Assembly (NCBI RefSeq): GCF_900110575.1
Contig: NZ_FOEF01000005.1
Coordinates: 1-64,000 of the forward strand
DNA: 64,000 bases
Reading direction: 5' to 3'
Source: Amycolatopsis saalfeldensis
Lineage (GTDB): Bacteria > Actinomycetota > Actinomycetes > Mycobacteriales > Pseudonocardiaceae
Position 1 is the stretch's first letter, and each line of letters begins with the position of its first letter. Shown here piece after piece: positions 38,514-47,863 of this stretch. Position numbers and translations under genes: made by a program. The notes under the pieces were generated by a model. It ran no database searches and had not been told where the DNA came from. It worked only from the letters and a program-made list of their open reading frames with translations.

Positions 38514-40370
38514 GTGGACGTCCTGTCGATCGATTTCGGCACTTCCAGCACGGTCGGCGTGCTTTCGGCGTTCGGCCGCGGGCCTCGGGCGATCGAGGTC
38601 GACGGTTCCGTCACCATGTCGTCCGCGGTGTACGCCGGTGACGACGGGCTGCTGGTCGTCGGGCAGGACGCCGAGCGCCGAGCGCGGCTCGACCCCAGCC
38701 GGTTCGAGCCGAACCCCAAGCGCCGGATCGACGACGGCCGGCTGCTGCTGGGCGAGCGCACCTACGACGTCGCCGACGCGTTCGCCGCCGTGCTCCGGCG
38801 GATGGGCGAGGAGACCGAGCGCCAGCTTTCGCGTGGGCCGGGGCAGGTCCGCATTTCCCATCCCGCGGGCTGGGGTGCCGCCCGGCAGCAGACGCTGCGT
38901 GACGCCGCGACGCGGGCCGGGTTCACGAACGTCCACCTCGTGCCGGAGCCCGTCGCCGCGGCCGCCCATTACGCGACGTTGCGTACCCAGACCCCGCATA
39001 ACGGCCCGCTCGCGGTGTACGACCTCGGCGCCGGGACGTTCGACTGCGCTGTGGTCGGCATCGGCACCCAGGGCTTCTCGGTGCTCGCCGAGGACGGCCT
39101 GCCCGACCTCGGCAGCCTCGACATCGACCAGGCGCTGCTGGTCCACGTTGGACGGTCGGTCTCGCACGCCGACCCCGCGCAGTGGCAGCAGCTGCTGCGC
39201 CCGGAGAACACCGGCGACCGGCGCCGTCGCCGCGCGCTGCTGCAGGATGTCCGCGACGCCAAGGAAAGCCTCTCGCGCCACCAGCAGACCGAGGTGCCGA
39301 TGCCCGACCCGTTCGGCGATGTGCTCGTCACGCGCGCCGAGCTGGAAGCGCTGGTGCGGCCGAGCCTGCTGCGCAGCGCGGAGCTGCTGGCCGCCACGAT
39401 CCGCCGCGCCGGCCTGGCGCCCGGGCAGCTCGGCGGCGTGTACCTGGTCGGCGGGCCGAGCCGGATGCCGCTGCTGGCCGGGCTGCTCGGCTCGACCCTC
39501 GGCGTCGTCCCGACCACTCAGGACCAGCCGGAGACCGCGGTCGCGTTCGGGCTGCACCACGTGCCACTCGGCGACGGCGGACCGAGCCTCACCGTGCCCG
39601 CCTTCGCCCCGGTCCGCCCGCCCGCGGCCCGGCCGGATCAGGCCTGGCCGTCGCCGCGGCAGAGCCAGCCGGTGGCCGCCTATCCGGCGCCGCACCAGAG
39701 TCAGCCGGTCGCCGTGCAGCAGAGCCAACCTGTTGCGCCGCAAGCGTTTCAGCCGCCTTCCCAGCAGTCGCCGGTGCAGTTGTGGCAGCCGCCGAAGAAG
39801 AGCGCCAAGAAGCCGATTCTGATCGGGGCCGGGGCGCTGGTGCTCGTCGCGATCGTCGCGGTGGTGCTGGTGCTGACGCTCGGCGCCGGCTCCGGCACTC
39901 CGGCCGTGGCGAGTGGCTGCGAGCAGACCGGCGCCCCGGACAGCCTGGGGTTCACGCCGTGCGTCCGCCCGCTCGCGGGCACCGTCGCCAGCCGGTCGTC
40001 GTGCGCCCCCGCGGAAGTGCTCGCCCGCACGGTCTCCGCGCAGAACGCCGTGACCTGCGAGTTCGGCTCCGGGACCGGGGCGGGCAAATCCGTGACGTAC
40101 TACCAGGGCCTCAGCCTCGACGTGCTCGAAGCCGGCGCGCAGACGCAGATGGGCGGCGGCAGCAAGATCGTCCGCGGCACCTGGTCGGGCGGCGGGATGC
40201 AGGGCCGGTACGTCGCGGGCATCGGCCAGCTCGCCGGCCTGCTGATCTTCGAAGCCGACGGCCGGCCCGCGTGCGGGATGCTGGTGAGCGTCGACGCCGC
40301 CAAGGCCAAGGAAACCCCCGAGGACCTGGTCCGGTTCTTCACCGAACAGCTCAAGCCGGGTGTCGCCTAG
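38514..40370 (+). CDS. Membrane-anchored Hsp70/actin-fold protein
   Basis: The 618-residue protein begins with an Hsp70-type ATPase domain (1-360). Phosphate 1 reads SIDFGTSSTVGVL, phosphate 2 YDLGAGTFDCAVV (DLGGGTFD in DnaK), and the adenosine motif YLVGGPSRMPLL. There is no peptide-binding domain. Instead a Pro/Gln linker with QSQPV repeats (about 370-425) leads to one membrane helix (about 434-457) and a 160-residue extracellular domain with Cys residues (GCEQTGAP, TPCVRP, SSCAP, VTCEFG). An inside ATPase joined to an outside domain suggests signalling across the membrane; this is inference. GTG at 38514 follows GGGAGGGGAG. Its stop overlaps that of pcp on the other strand. Confidence 0.8.
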   Translation: MDVLSIDFGTSSTVGVLSAFGRGPRAIEVDGSVTMSSAVYAGDDGLLVVGQDAERRARLDPSRFEPNPKRRIDDGRLLLGERTYDVADAFAAVLRRMGEETERQLSRGPGQVRISHPAGWGAARQQTLRDAATRAGFTNVHLVPEPVAAAAHYATLRTQTPHNGPLAVYDLGAGTFDCAVVGIGTQGFSVLAEDGLPDLGSLDIDQALLVHVGRSVSHADPAQWQQLLRPENTGDRRRRRALLQDVRDAKESLSRHQQTEVPMPDPFGDVLVTRAELEALVRPSLLRSAELLAATIRRAGLAPGQLGGVYLVGGPSRMPLLAGLLGSTLGVVPTTQDQPETAVAFGLHHVPLGDGGPSLTVPAFAPVRPPAARPDQAWPSPRQSQPVAAYPAPHQSQPVAVQQSQPVAPQAFQPPSQQSPVQLWQPPKKSAKKPILIGAGALVLVAIVAVVLVLTLGAGSGTPAVASGCEQTGAPDSLGFTPCVRPLAGTVASRSSCAPAEVLARTVSAQNAVTCEFGSGTGAGKSVTYYQGLSLDVLEAGAQTQMGGGSKIVRGTWSGGGMQGRYVAGIGQLAGLLIFEADGRPACGMLVSVDAAKAKETPEDLVRFFTEQLKPGVA

Positions 40371-40996
40371 TTCAGTGTCCCGGCGGACACCGTGAGGTCC
40401 TCACGCACGGACAGGACCGTGTCGACCACCGCGTTCAGCGCCGCCGCCGACTGCTCGACCGGCAGGCTCGGCCCGCCGTCGGGCACCTGGTCCGGTGACG
40501 AGGGCACGTGCACGAAACCGCCGCGCAGGCCGGGGAAGTCCGTGGCCAGCAGGTGCATCAGGCCGTAGAAGACCTGGTTGCACACGTACGTCCCGGCGGT
40601 GTGCGAAACCGAGCCGGGCAGGTTCGCCGCGCGGATCGCCGCCACCGCGGCCTTCACCGGCAGCGACGTGAAGTACGCCGCCGGGCCGCCCTCGACCACG
40701 GGCACGTCCACCGGCTGCGCGCCGGCGTTGTCCGGGATGCGCGCGTCGACGAGGTTGATCGCGACGCGCTCCGGCGTCACGTCCGCGCGGCCGCCGGCCT
40801 GACCGACACAGACGACGACGTCGGGCCGGTGCCGTTCGATCGCGGCCCGGAGCGCGGGCAGCGACGCGTCGAAGGCGCACGGCAGCTCCACGGCCACCAC
40901 CTCCTCGCGCCGCGCGGCCACCAGGGAGACCGCCTCCCAGGACGGGTTGGTCGCCGAACCGCCGAACGGCTCGAACCCGGTCAGCAGCACCGTCAT
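40367..40996 (-). CDS. pcp: Pyroglutamyl-peptidase I
   Basis: The 209-residue cysteine peptidase removes N-terminal pyroglutamate from peptides. The family blocks are LLTGFEPFGG at the start, ERVAINLVDARIPDNAGAQP with the catalytic Glu, AGTYVCNQVFYGLMH with the nucleophile Cys, and GGFVHVPSSPDQ with the His. ATG at 40996 begins MTVLLTGFEPFG; the reading frame upstream is open by chance over the next gene. It converges with the Hsp70-like gene so that the two stop codons overlap (CTAG). Confidence 0.94.
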   Translation of the reverse strand: MTVLLTGFEPFGGSATNPSWEAVSLVAARREEVVAVELPCAFDASLPALRAAIERHRPDVVVCVGQAGGRADVTPERVAINLVDARIPDNAGAQPVDVPVVEGGPAAYFTSLPVKAAVAAIRAANLPGSVSHTAGTYVCNQVFYGLMHLLATDFPGLRGGFVHVPSSPDQVPDGGPSLPVEQSAAALNAVVDTVLSVREDLTVSAGTLN

Positions 40997-41019
40997 CCGT
41001 GTTTCTCCCTCCGAACGCC

Positions 41020-41055
41020 GTGAAGGCCTCCCCACCAGAGTAGGGAGGCCTTCAC
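41020..41055 (-). terminator. Terminator of the first M1 peptidase gene
   Basis: GTGAAGGCCTCCC (41020-41032) and GGGAGGCCTTCAC (41043-41055) form a 13-base perfect stem just after the peptidase stop at 41068. Confidence 0.8.
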
Positions 41056-41067
41056 GAACCGGCGGGG

Positions 41068-42513
41068 TCAGGCGGTGGGCTTGAGGCCACCCGGGTAGAG
41101 GTACTGGTCGGCGGGCTTGCCGCTGCCGTAGATCCACGCGTCGAAGAACCCCTGCAGGTTCTTGTGCGACACCGACTCCGCGTAGTGCTGGAACTCCTGC
41201 ATGCTCGCGTTTCCGTTGTGGTGCAAGCTGTTCCAGGTCTTCAGCACCCGGTCGAACGCGGCCTGCCCCATGTACTTGGACAGCGCGTGCAGCGCGAGCG
41301 GGCCCTTCGAGTACACGTAGGTGAACTCGTTGCCGGGGCCCATGTCGTACAGCTTGCCGTTCCAGAACGCGGTGCTCGCCGTCTTGACCTGGTCGAGGTA
41401 CTGGGCGTCGAGGTCGACCCCGTCCTTGGCCTGCGACCACAGCCACTCCGCGTACGAGGCGAAGCACTCGTTGAGGCAGACGTCCTTCCAGTGGTCCACG
41501 GCCACGGTGTCGCCGTACCACTGGTGCGCGTTCTCGTGGACGATCGTGTCGACGTTGCCCGCGCGGCCCGAGTAGATGGGGCGGCTCAGCGTCTCCAGCG
41601 AGAACCCGATGGGCTCGGCCAGGAAGATGCCGCCCGCCGCGTCGACCGGGTACTTGCCGAACTTCGACTCCAGGAAGTCGAGGATCTCCGGCAGCTTCGC
41701 CTCGGCCTGCTTGGTGGAATCGGGCGTGCCGGGCGCGAAGGCGCTGACGATCGGCGTGCCGTCCTGGCGCTTCTGCCGGTCGAACGTCCACTTGTCGATG
41801 GCGACGGTGGTCATGTACGGCGCCACGGGCGTCGACTCGGCCCACATGTGGGTGGTGCCGTTCGCCGTCTTGTGCGAGCCGACCTCACGGCCGTTCGCGA
41901 TCACACCCCACTCGTCGGGGACGGTGATGGCGAGGTGGAAGGTCGCCTTGTCGCGCGGGGTGTCGTTGACCGGGTACCAGGTGGTGGCCGACTTCGGCTC
42001 GCCCGCGGCGAACGCGCCGCCGGACTTGCCGAACTGCCAGCCGTTGGCGCCCAGCGACGGGTCCTGGATCGGCGCCGGCACCCCGTGGTAGGCGATCACG
42101 GTCCGGAACTGCTGGCCGCGGAACAGCGGCCGGGACGGCTTGATCACCAGCTCGTGGTCGCCGGTGCGGCTGAACTCCGCGGTGCGCCCGTCGACCTTGA
42201 CCGAGTCGACGGTGAGGCCCCTCAGGTCGAGGTCGAACGAGCTGAGCGACTGCGTGGCCCGGGCGGAGACGGTCTGCAGGCCGGTCAGCTGGTGGGTGTC
42301 CGGCGCGTAGCCGACCTTGAGGTCGTAGTCGGCGACGTCGTAGCCGCCGTTGCCGTCCTGCGGGTAGTAGCTGTCGCCGGCGCCGTCGGACCCGGGCGTC
42401 GGCGCGCCCCAGCCGTCCTGGCCCGCCGAGGCGACCCCGCTGGTCAGGCTGAGCGCGGCCAGCGTGGCCGCGGCCATCACGGCCGGACGACGCCAGCGGT
42501 GCTGCAAAGTCAT
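41068..42513 (-). CDS. Secreted M1-family metallopeptidase (copy 1)
   Basis: The 481-residue exported enzyme has a Sec signal peptide (hydrophobic AVMAAATLAALSLTSG, then VASAG). An N-terminal beta-sandwich precedes the gluzincin core with HENAH at 326-330 and the third zinc ligand Glu349 in CLNECFASYAE. The usual GxMEN substrate loop is replaced by FSLETLSRPIYSG. It ends soon after the catalytic domain, making it a short M1 member. ATG at 42513 has AGGAG five bases away. It is a paralogue of the lipoprotein peptidase at 51818 (shared YYPxDGNGGYD, NDTPRDKATF/NETPRDKATF and ANG/SNGRE blocks). Confidence 0.88.
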   Translation of the reverse strand: MTLQHRWRRPAVMAAATLAALSLTSGVASAGQDGWGAPTPGSDGAGDSYYPQDGNGGYDVADYDLKVGYAPDTHQLTGLQTVSARATQSLSSFDLDLRGLTVDSVKVDGRTAEFSRTGDHELVIKPSRPLFRGQQFRTVIAYHGVPAPIQDPSLGANGWQFGKSGGAFAAGEPKSATTWYPVNDTPRDKATFHLAITVPDEWGVIANGREVGSHKTANGTTHMWAESTPVAPYMTTVAIDKWTFDRQKRQDGTPIVSAFAPGTPDSTKQAEAKLPEILDFLESKFGKYPVDAAGGIFLAEPIGFSLETLSRPIYSGRAGNVDTIVHENAHQWYGDTVAVDHWKDVCLNECFASYAEWLWSQAKDGVDLDAQYLDQVKTASTAFWNGKLYDMGPGNEFTYVYSKGPLALHALSKYMGQAAFDRVLKTWNSLHHNGNASMQEFQHYAESVSHKNLQGFFDAWIYGSGKPADQYLYPGGLKPTA

Positions 42514-42681
42514 GGACGCTCCTGTCTGCACATCTGCTGCGTGGAACCCGGCTGCAACTTATCTCCCGGCCCGGCCCACACTCAGCTGGTTCGGGCTTTT
42601 TGTCGTAAAAGTCCACACTTCCGTCGGTTCCCGCCCGGCCGTTCGTGCTCCGTCCGGGCGACGGTCTGGAAAGCTGGTGTC

Positions 42682-45600
42682 ATGCGCCTGGCGCTGCTGG
42701 GGCCGCTGCGCGCGGCCGGTGAAGACGGCACCCCGATCGACATCGGCGGGGCCCGCCTTCGCATGCTCCTGGCCCGGCTCGCCCTGGACGCCGGCCGGGC
42801 CGTTTCCGCGGAGGCGCTGATCGACGGCCTGTGGGGCGACGAGCCGCCTTCGGACGCCGCGAACGCGCTGCAATCGCTGGTCTCGCGGCTACGCCGGGCG
42901 TTGCGGCCGGCCGGCGCCGAGCTGGAGTCCGGCTCCGGCGGTTACCGGCTGGCGCTCGAAGCGCGGGCTGTCGACGTACACCGCTTCGAACGCCTGGCGA
43001 CCGAAGGGCGGCGCGAGCTTTCCGCGGGCCACGACACCCGCGCGGCCGAGCTGCTGCGTGAAGCCCTCGGCCTGTGGCACGGCGACGCGTTGGCCGACGT
43101 CCTCGACGCGCCCTTCGCGCCCGCGCCCGCGACGCGGCTGGAGGAGTTGCGTACAGAGGTCACCGAGGACCGGTTCGAGGCCGAACTGCGCCTGGGCGGC
43201 CATGCCGACGTGCTCGCCGACCTGACCACGGCGGCGGAGGCGCATCCGTTGCGTGAGCGTCTGGCCGGCCTGCGGATCCGGGCGCTGTGCGCGGCCGGGC
43301 GGCAGGCCGACGCGCTCGCCGTCTACGCCACCCTGCGGGCGACGCTCGCCGACGAGCTGGGCGTCGACCCGTCGGCGGAGCTGCAGGAGGTGCACCTCCA
43401 GGCGTTGCGCGGTGAGTTCGCCCCGGCTGCCCCGGTCGCGGACCGGCTGCCGGTGCGGCTGACCAGCTTCGTCGGCCGTGACGACGAGCTCAAGCTGCTG
43501 GCCGAGCTGCTGGCCGGATCCCGGCTGGTGACGCTGGTCGGGCCGGGCGGCGCGGGCAAGACGCGGCTGGCGACCGAGGCGGCCTCGCGGCATCCCGCGC
43601 ACGGCCGCGGCCGCGTCTGGTTCGTGCCGCTGGCCGGCGTCCGCGACTCCCACGACGTGCTGGGCGCGTTGCTCACCGCGCTCGAGGTCCGCGACATCCG
43701 CGCCGGCGAGGCCGAGGTGCTGCGGCGGCCGGTCGACCTGCTCGACCATGCCGTGGAGGCGCTGACCGGCGGGGATTCGTTGCTGGTGCTGGACAATTGC
43801 GAGCACGTGGTGGACGTCGCCGCGCAGCTGGCCGACGATCTGCTGCGCCGCGTGCCCGGGCTGCGCATCCTCGCCACCAGCCGGGAGCCGCTCGCGATCA
43901 CCGGGGAGGCGCTGTGCCCGCTCGGTTCGCTGGAGGTGCCGGCGGAATCGGCGTCGCCGGGCGAAGTCGGGGTGCTGGACTCGGCGCGGCTGTTCCTGGA
44001 CCGCGCCGTCGCCGTCCGGCCGGATTTCACCCTGAACGAGTCCACAGTGGACGCCGTGATCCAGATCTGCCGCCGCCTCGACGGGATGCCGCTCGCGCTG
44101 GAGCTGGCCGCGGCGCGGCTGCGGTCCATGCCCGTGGCCCGGATCGCCGAGCGCCTCGACGACCGGTTCCGCCTGCTCACTTCGGGCAGCCGCACCGCGT
44201 TGCCGCGCCAGCGGACCCTGCGCGCGGTCGTCGAGTGGAGCTGGGACCTGCTCACCGACGCCGAGGTGACGCTCGCCCGGCGGCTCGCGGTGTTCGCGGC
44301 GACGTTCGACGAGACCGCCGTCGAGCAGGTCTGCGCCGACGACAAGCTGCCCGCCGGCGAGATCGGCTACGTGCTGGGCTCGCTCCTCGAGAAGTCCATT
44401 GTGGACACGATTGACGTCGGCGGCGAGCAGCGGTACCGGATGCTCGAAACGCTGCGGGTCTACGCGACCGAGCGGCTCGTCGACGCGGGGGAACGGGAGG
44501 CGCTCCAAGCCTCGATGGTGCGGTACTACCTCGCACTGGCCGAGCGCCTCGACCCGATGCTGCGCTCGGCCGCCCAGCTCGAGGCGATCGACGTCTACGA
44601 GCGGGAGAACGACAACCTGACCGGTGCGCTGCGTGCCGCGATCGAGATGTCCGACGCCGATTCGTCCGGCCGCCTGCTCTTCGGTTTGGTCTGGTACCTC
44701 ACGATTCTCGGCCAGAGCGAGCGGGCGCGGGCCTACTCGGACGAGGTGCTGGCCTTCGGCGACCGGTTGCCCGCGGACACCGCGGCGGGGCTGCGGCTGA
44801 TCCGGATGATGATGCGGGCGGTGATGGGGCCGGAGCAGCTGGAGGGTGCCGAGGACCTGATCGAGGACTGCGTCCGCACCGGCGCGGTGGACCGGAACCC
44901 GTGGTTGTGCGTCGCGCTGCCGATGGTCGCTTTCCTCAGTGGACACCGGGAGCTGGCCCGCCGGGAGATCGAGCGGGCGCTGAACACCTCGGACGACTGG
45001 GGCCGGGCCGCGGGCCGCTGGGCGGAGAGCTTCCTGCTCAGCGACCTCGGCGAGCTGGAGGCGGCGGAACAGGCCCGCGAGGAGGCGCACGCGGGGTTCG
45101 CTGCGGTCGGGGACCGGTGGGGGCTGGCCATGACGCTGAGCTTCCGCGCGAACAGCCTTTCGGAGCGCGGCGATCGTGAAGGGGCCATCGCGGCCTACAC
45201 CGAGGGGCTGCGGCTGGCACTGGAACTGCGCTCCGACGACGACGCGGTGCAGCAGTGGTGGCGGCTGGCCATCGAGCGGTCCCGCGCCGGGGACCACGCC
45301 GGGGCCTGGCGGGAGCTGGAGGCCGCCGAGCGTTACGCGGCGGGGAATCGTCAGCTGCTGATGCTCCTGTCGTTCGGCCGGGCCGAGATCCTGCTGCGCG
45401 AGAAGCGGCTGCCCGAGGCCTGGGCCATGACGCGCGAGATCGAGGCCATGGCCGGGACCTGGCCGTTCCCCAGTGAGTTCGAGGCGGAGTGGCTGGGGCT
45501 CTACAGCGCGGCGATCCACCTGACCGAACACCACCCGGACCTCGCGGAGCCCGGTGCGGTGGCGGTGATCCGGTCGGTCGTCCGGCGATCGGACATGCCG

Positions 45601-45858
45601 GACCTGGCCCGGGTGGTGGAGCTGCTCGCGCAGATCCGCTTCCAGCAGGGCCGGGGCGAGGTCGCCGCCCGGCTGCTCGGCTTGTCGGCGGCGGTCCGCG
45701 GGCGGTTCGACCTCGGCAACCCCGAGGTGGTCACCCTGATCGGCGAGCTGGAGGCGGCGCTGGGGCCGCGGTACGCCGAGATCGTCGCGGAGATCCGGGC
45801 GCTGCGGCGCGAGGACGGGATCGCCTGGCTGATGTCCGAAGTGGACACTGACGCCTGA
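42682..45858 (+). CDS. AfsR/SARP-type regulator with BTAD, NB-ARC and TPR-like domains
   Basis: The 1058-residue regulator begins with a winged-helix DNA-binding domain (MRLALLGPLRAAGEDG...ALQSLVSRLRRALRP) and a bacterial transcriptional activation domain (about 95-245: VDVHRFERLATEGRRE). A STAND NTPase follows, with Walker A GPGGAGKT at about 287-294 and LLVLDNCEHVVD as Walker B. TPR-like helices fill the C-terminal 450 residues. AfsR-like proteins tie antibiotic and secondary metabolism to growth signals by a switch in nucleotide binding. No complete biosynthetic cluster is visible here, so its targets are unknown. ATG at 42682, divergent from the M1 peptidase. Confidence 0.88.
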   Translation: MRLALLGPLRAAGEDGTPIDIGGARLRMLLARLALDAGRAVSAEALIDGLWGDEPPSDAANALQSLVSRLRRALRPAGAELESGSGGYRLALEARAVDVHRFERLATEGRRELSAGHDTRAAELLREALGLWHGDALADVLDAPFAPAPATRLEELRTEVTEDRFEAELRLGGHADVLADLTTAAEAHPLRERLAGLRIRALCAAGRQADALAVYATLRATLADELGVDPSAELQEVHLQALRGEFAPAAPVADRLPVRLTSFVGRDDELKLLAELLAGSRLVTLVGPGGAGKTRLATEAASRHPAHGRGRVWFVPLAGVRDSHDVLGALLTALEVRDIRAGEAEVLRRPVDLLDHAVEALTGGDSLLVLDNCEHVVDVAAQLADDLLRRVPGLRILATSREPLAITGEALCPLGSLEVPAESASPGEVGVLDSARLFLDRAVAVRPDFTLNESTVDAVIQICRRLDGMPLALELAAARLRSMPVARIAERLDDRFRLLTSGSRTALPRQRTLRAVVEWSWDLLTDAEVTLARRLAVFAATFDETAVEQVCADDKLPAGEIGYVLGSLLEKSIVDTIDVGGEQRYRMLETLRVYATERLVDAGEREALQASMVRYYLALAERLDPMLRSAAQLEAIDVYERENDNLTGALRAAIEMSDADSSGRLLFGLVWYLTILGQSERARAYSDEVLAFGDRLPADTAAGLRLIRMMMRAVMGPEQLEGAEDLIEDCVRTGAVDRNPWLCVALPMVAFLSGHRELARREIERALNTSDDWGRAAGRWAESFLLSDLGELEAAEQAREEAHAGFAAVGDRWGLAMTLSFRANSLSERGDREGAIAAYTEGLRLALELRSDDDAVQQWWRLAIERSRAGDHAGAWRELEAAERYAAGNRQLLMLLSFGRAEILLREKRLPEAWAMTREIEAMAGTWPFPSEFEAEWLGLYSAAIHLTEHHPDLAEPGAVAVIRSVVRRSDMPDLARVVELLAQIRFQQGRGEVAARLLGLSAAVRGRFDLGNPEVVTLIGELEAALGPRYAEIVAEIRALRREDGIAWLMSEVDTDA

Positions 45859-45871
45859 GCCGCGGACGGCG

Positions 45872-45915
45872 GCGGGCGGTCTTCCCGGCACCCCCGCGCC
45901 AGGAAGACCGCCCGC
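45872..45915. terminator. Bidirectional terminator between regulator and exporter
   Basis: GCGGGCGGTCTTCC (45872-45885) and GGAAGACCGCCCGC (45902-45915) form a perfect 14-base stem between convergent genes. Confidence 0.8.
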
Positions 45916-45939
45916 TCCGGCACCCCCGTGCCGCCCCCT

Positions 45940-46737
45940 TCACACCCGCCGGCGGTAGGCCCAGGTGGCCAGCGGGAAGAAGACCAGGATCAGGCCGACC
46001 ATCCAGGCCAGCGCGCCGCCGAGCGGGCCGGCGACCGCCCCGCCGTTCATCAGTCCGCGCAAGGCGTTGGCCATCAGGCTCACCGGGCTGATGTCCGCCC
46101 AGGCGGCCAGCCAGCCGGGCATCGTGGCGGTGGAGACGAACACGTTGCTGCCGAAGGTCAGCGGCATGACGAACACGAACATCAGGCCCTGCGCGGCACC
46201 CGGGGTCTTCATCAGCATCCCGACGAACACCGAGGCCCAGCAGAAGGACAGGCCGAACGCCACCACCAGCAGGATCGCGACGACGAACTGGCCGGGGTCG
46301 GTGCCAAGCCGGTAGCCCATGATCGTCGCGACGATCATCAGCACGGCCAGGCAGACCAGGTACCGCACGATGTCCGCCAGCACCGCCCCGATCAGCGGCG
46401 CCGACCGCGCGATCGGCATGCTGCGGAAGCGGTCGAACACGCCCTTGTTCACGTCGGTGTTCAGCTGGACGCCGACGCTCAGGCTGGCCTGCAGGATGTT
46501 CATCACGATCACGCCCGGCACCAGCGTCTGCAGGTAGTTCGTGATCGAGCCGCCGAGGGCGTTGCCGAACAGGTAGGTGAAGATGAGCAGGAAGATGATC
46601 GGCATCAGCGTGACGTCGGCCAGCTGCTCCGGGTTCTTGCGGATCTTCAGGATTCCGCGCCACGCCAGGGAAAGCGCGTGCTGCGCCCCCTTCGCCGGGC
46701 TGATGTGCCGCGGCGGCTCCAGTGCCAGGGTCGTCAC
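45940..46737 (-). CDS. ABC-2 type exporter permease (DrrB-like)
   Basis: The 265-residue membrane protein has six predicted helices and the ABC-2/DrrB pattern (PIIFLLIFTYLFG early, QGLMFVFVMPLTFGSNVFV and MPGWLAAWADISPVS near the end). It partners with the ATPase encoded just upstream to expel hydrophobic drugs or self-made metabolites. GTG at 46737 overlaps the ATPase stop as GTGA, giving translational coupling. Confidence 0.88.
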   Translation of the reverse strand: MTTLALEPPRHISPAKGAQHALSLAWRGILKIRKNPEQLADVTLMPIIFLLIFTYLFGNALGGSITNYLQTLVPGVIVMNILQASLSVGVQLNTDVNKGVFDRFRSMPIARSAPLIGAVLADIVRYLVCLAVLMIVATIMGYRLGTDPGQFVVAILLVVAFGLSFCWASVFVGMLMKTPGAAQGLMFVFVMPLTFGSNVFVSTATMPGWLAAWADISPVSLMANALRGLMNGGAVAGPLGGALAWMVGLILVFFPLATWAYRRRV

Positions 46738-47711
46738 GACGGGGTCCTTTCCAGTGAACGGTCCGAAGCGGGCTCTTCGGCGGTGTGGCCGGTCAGCGCC
46801 AGGAACACCTCGTCGAGGCTCGGCAGGCGCAGGGCCAGCTCGTCGGAGGTGATGCCGGCCTCGTCGAGCTTGCGGACGAGCGTGGACAGCAGCACCGGGT
46901 CGGACACCGGGGCGGTGAGCAGGCCGGTGTCGTCGTCGCGCGTCGGGCGCACGCCGGTGAGGTTGGCCAGGATGCGGAAGACCGCGTCCAGGTCGGCCAT
47001 GGAAGTGGGCCGGACCTGCAGGGTCTGGCCGCCGGTGCGGCGCTTCAGCTCGTCCGCGCGGCCGTCGGCGACCACGCGCCCGCGGTCGATCACGGTGATC
47101 TTGTCGGCCAGCTGGTCGGCCTCTTCGAGGTACTGCGTGGTGAGCAGCACGGTCGCGCCCTCGGCGACGAGGTTGCGCACCACCGCCCAGACTTCGTTGC
47201 GGGCGTGGGGATCGAGCCCGGTGGTCGGCTCGTCGAGGTAGAGCACCTCGGGCCTGCCGACCAGGCTCGCCGCCAGGTCGATCCGGCGCCGCATGCCGCC
47301 GGAGTAGGTGCGGACCGGGCGTTTCGCCGCGTCGGACAGCTCGAACCGCTCCAGCAGCTCCTTCGCCCGGGCCCTCGCGTCGGCCCTCGAATAGTCGAGC
47401 AGCCGGCCGATCAGCATCAGGTTCTCGGTGCCGTTCAGGTCCTCGTCCACCGACGCGTACTGCCCGGTGAGCCCGATCAGGCCGCGGACGCGGACCGGGT
47501 CCTTGACCACGTCGTAACCCCCGACCGTGGCGTGCCCGGAATCCGGCTTGAGCAGTGTCGCGAGGATGCGCACCGCCGTCGTCTTGCCCGCGCCGTTCGG
47601 CCCGAGCACCCCCACCACCTTGCCGAACGGGACCTCCAGGTCCACCCCGTCCAGCGCCTTCGTCTCCCCGAAATGCTTGACCAGGCCCTCGGCCCGGATC
47701 GCATGCGACAT
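46734..47711 (-). CDS. DrrA-family ABC exporter ATPase
   Basis: The 325-residue ATPase has Walker A GPNGAGKTT, signature YSGGMRRRIDLA, Walker B VLYLDEPTTGLD and the DrrA-type C-terminal domain (LRLPSLDEVFLALTG). It resembles the daunorubicin-resistance exporter DrrA; that enzyme family also handles other compounds, so the substrate is unknown. ATG at 47711 has GGAGG upstream. Confidence 0.9.
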   Translation of the reverse strand: MSHAIRAEGLVKHFGETKALDGVDLEVPFGKVVGVLGPNGAGKTTAVRILATLLKPDSGHATVGGYDVVKDPVRVRGLIGLTGQYASVDEDLNGTENLMLIGRLLDYSRADARARAKELLERFELSDAAKRPVRTYSGGMRRRIDLAASLVGRPEVLYLDEPTTGLDPHARNEVWAVVRNLVAEGATVLLTTQYLEEADQLADKITVIDRGRVVADGRADELKRRTGGQTLQVRPTSMADLDAVFRILANLTGVRPTRDDDTGLLTAPVSDPVLLSTLVRKLDEAGITSDELALRLPSLDEVFLALTGHTAEEPASDRSLERTPS

Positions 47712-47758
47712 TCTTGGTGCCTCCTCCTGCTGTCGCTTGAGTACCACTGTGGGCGGGG

Positions 47759-47791
47759 GCGCTGTCAGCACGCGCACAGCGCGCTGTCAGC
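47759..47791 (-). promoter_or_regulatory. Direct repeat in the exporter promoter region
   Basis: GCGCTGTCAGC occurs at 47759-47769 and again at 47781-47791, 22 bases apart (two helix turns), between the divergent exporter and EEP genes. Such spacing suits cooperative binding of a regulator. The regulator is unknown. Confidence 0.4.
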
Positions 47792-47863
47792 CGCTGTGAA
47801 GGTCTGGTGGAGGAACGGTGCGGTCCCCACCCGTGGCGAACGGGGGTCGGCATACTCAAGGCC

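Noticed and set aside
42682..47711. A biosynthetic gene cluster around the AfsR-type regulator and DrrAB-like exporter
   Set aside because: No biosynthetic enzymes (PKS, NRPS, terpene, RiPP) lie nearby; only regulator and transporter genes are present.
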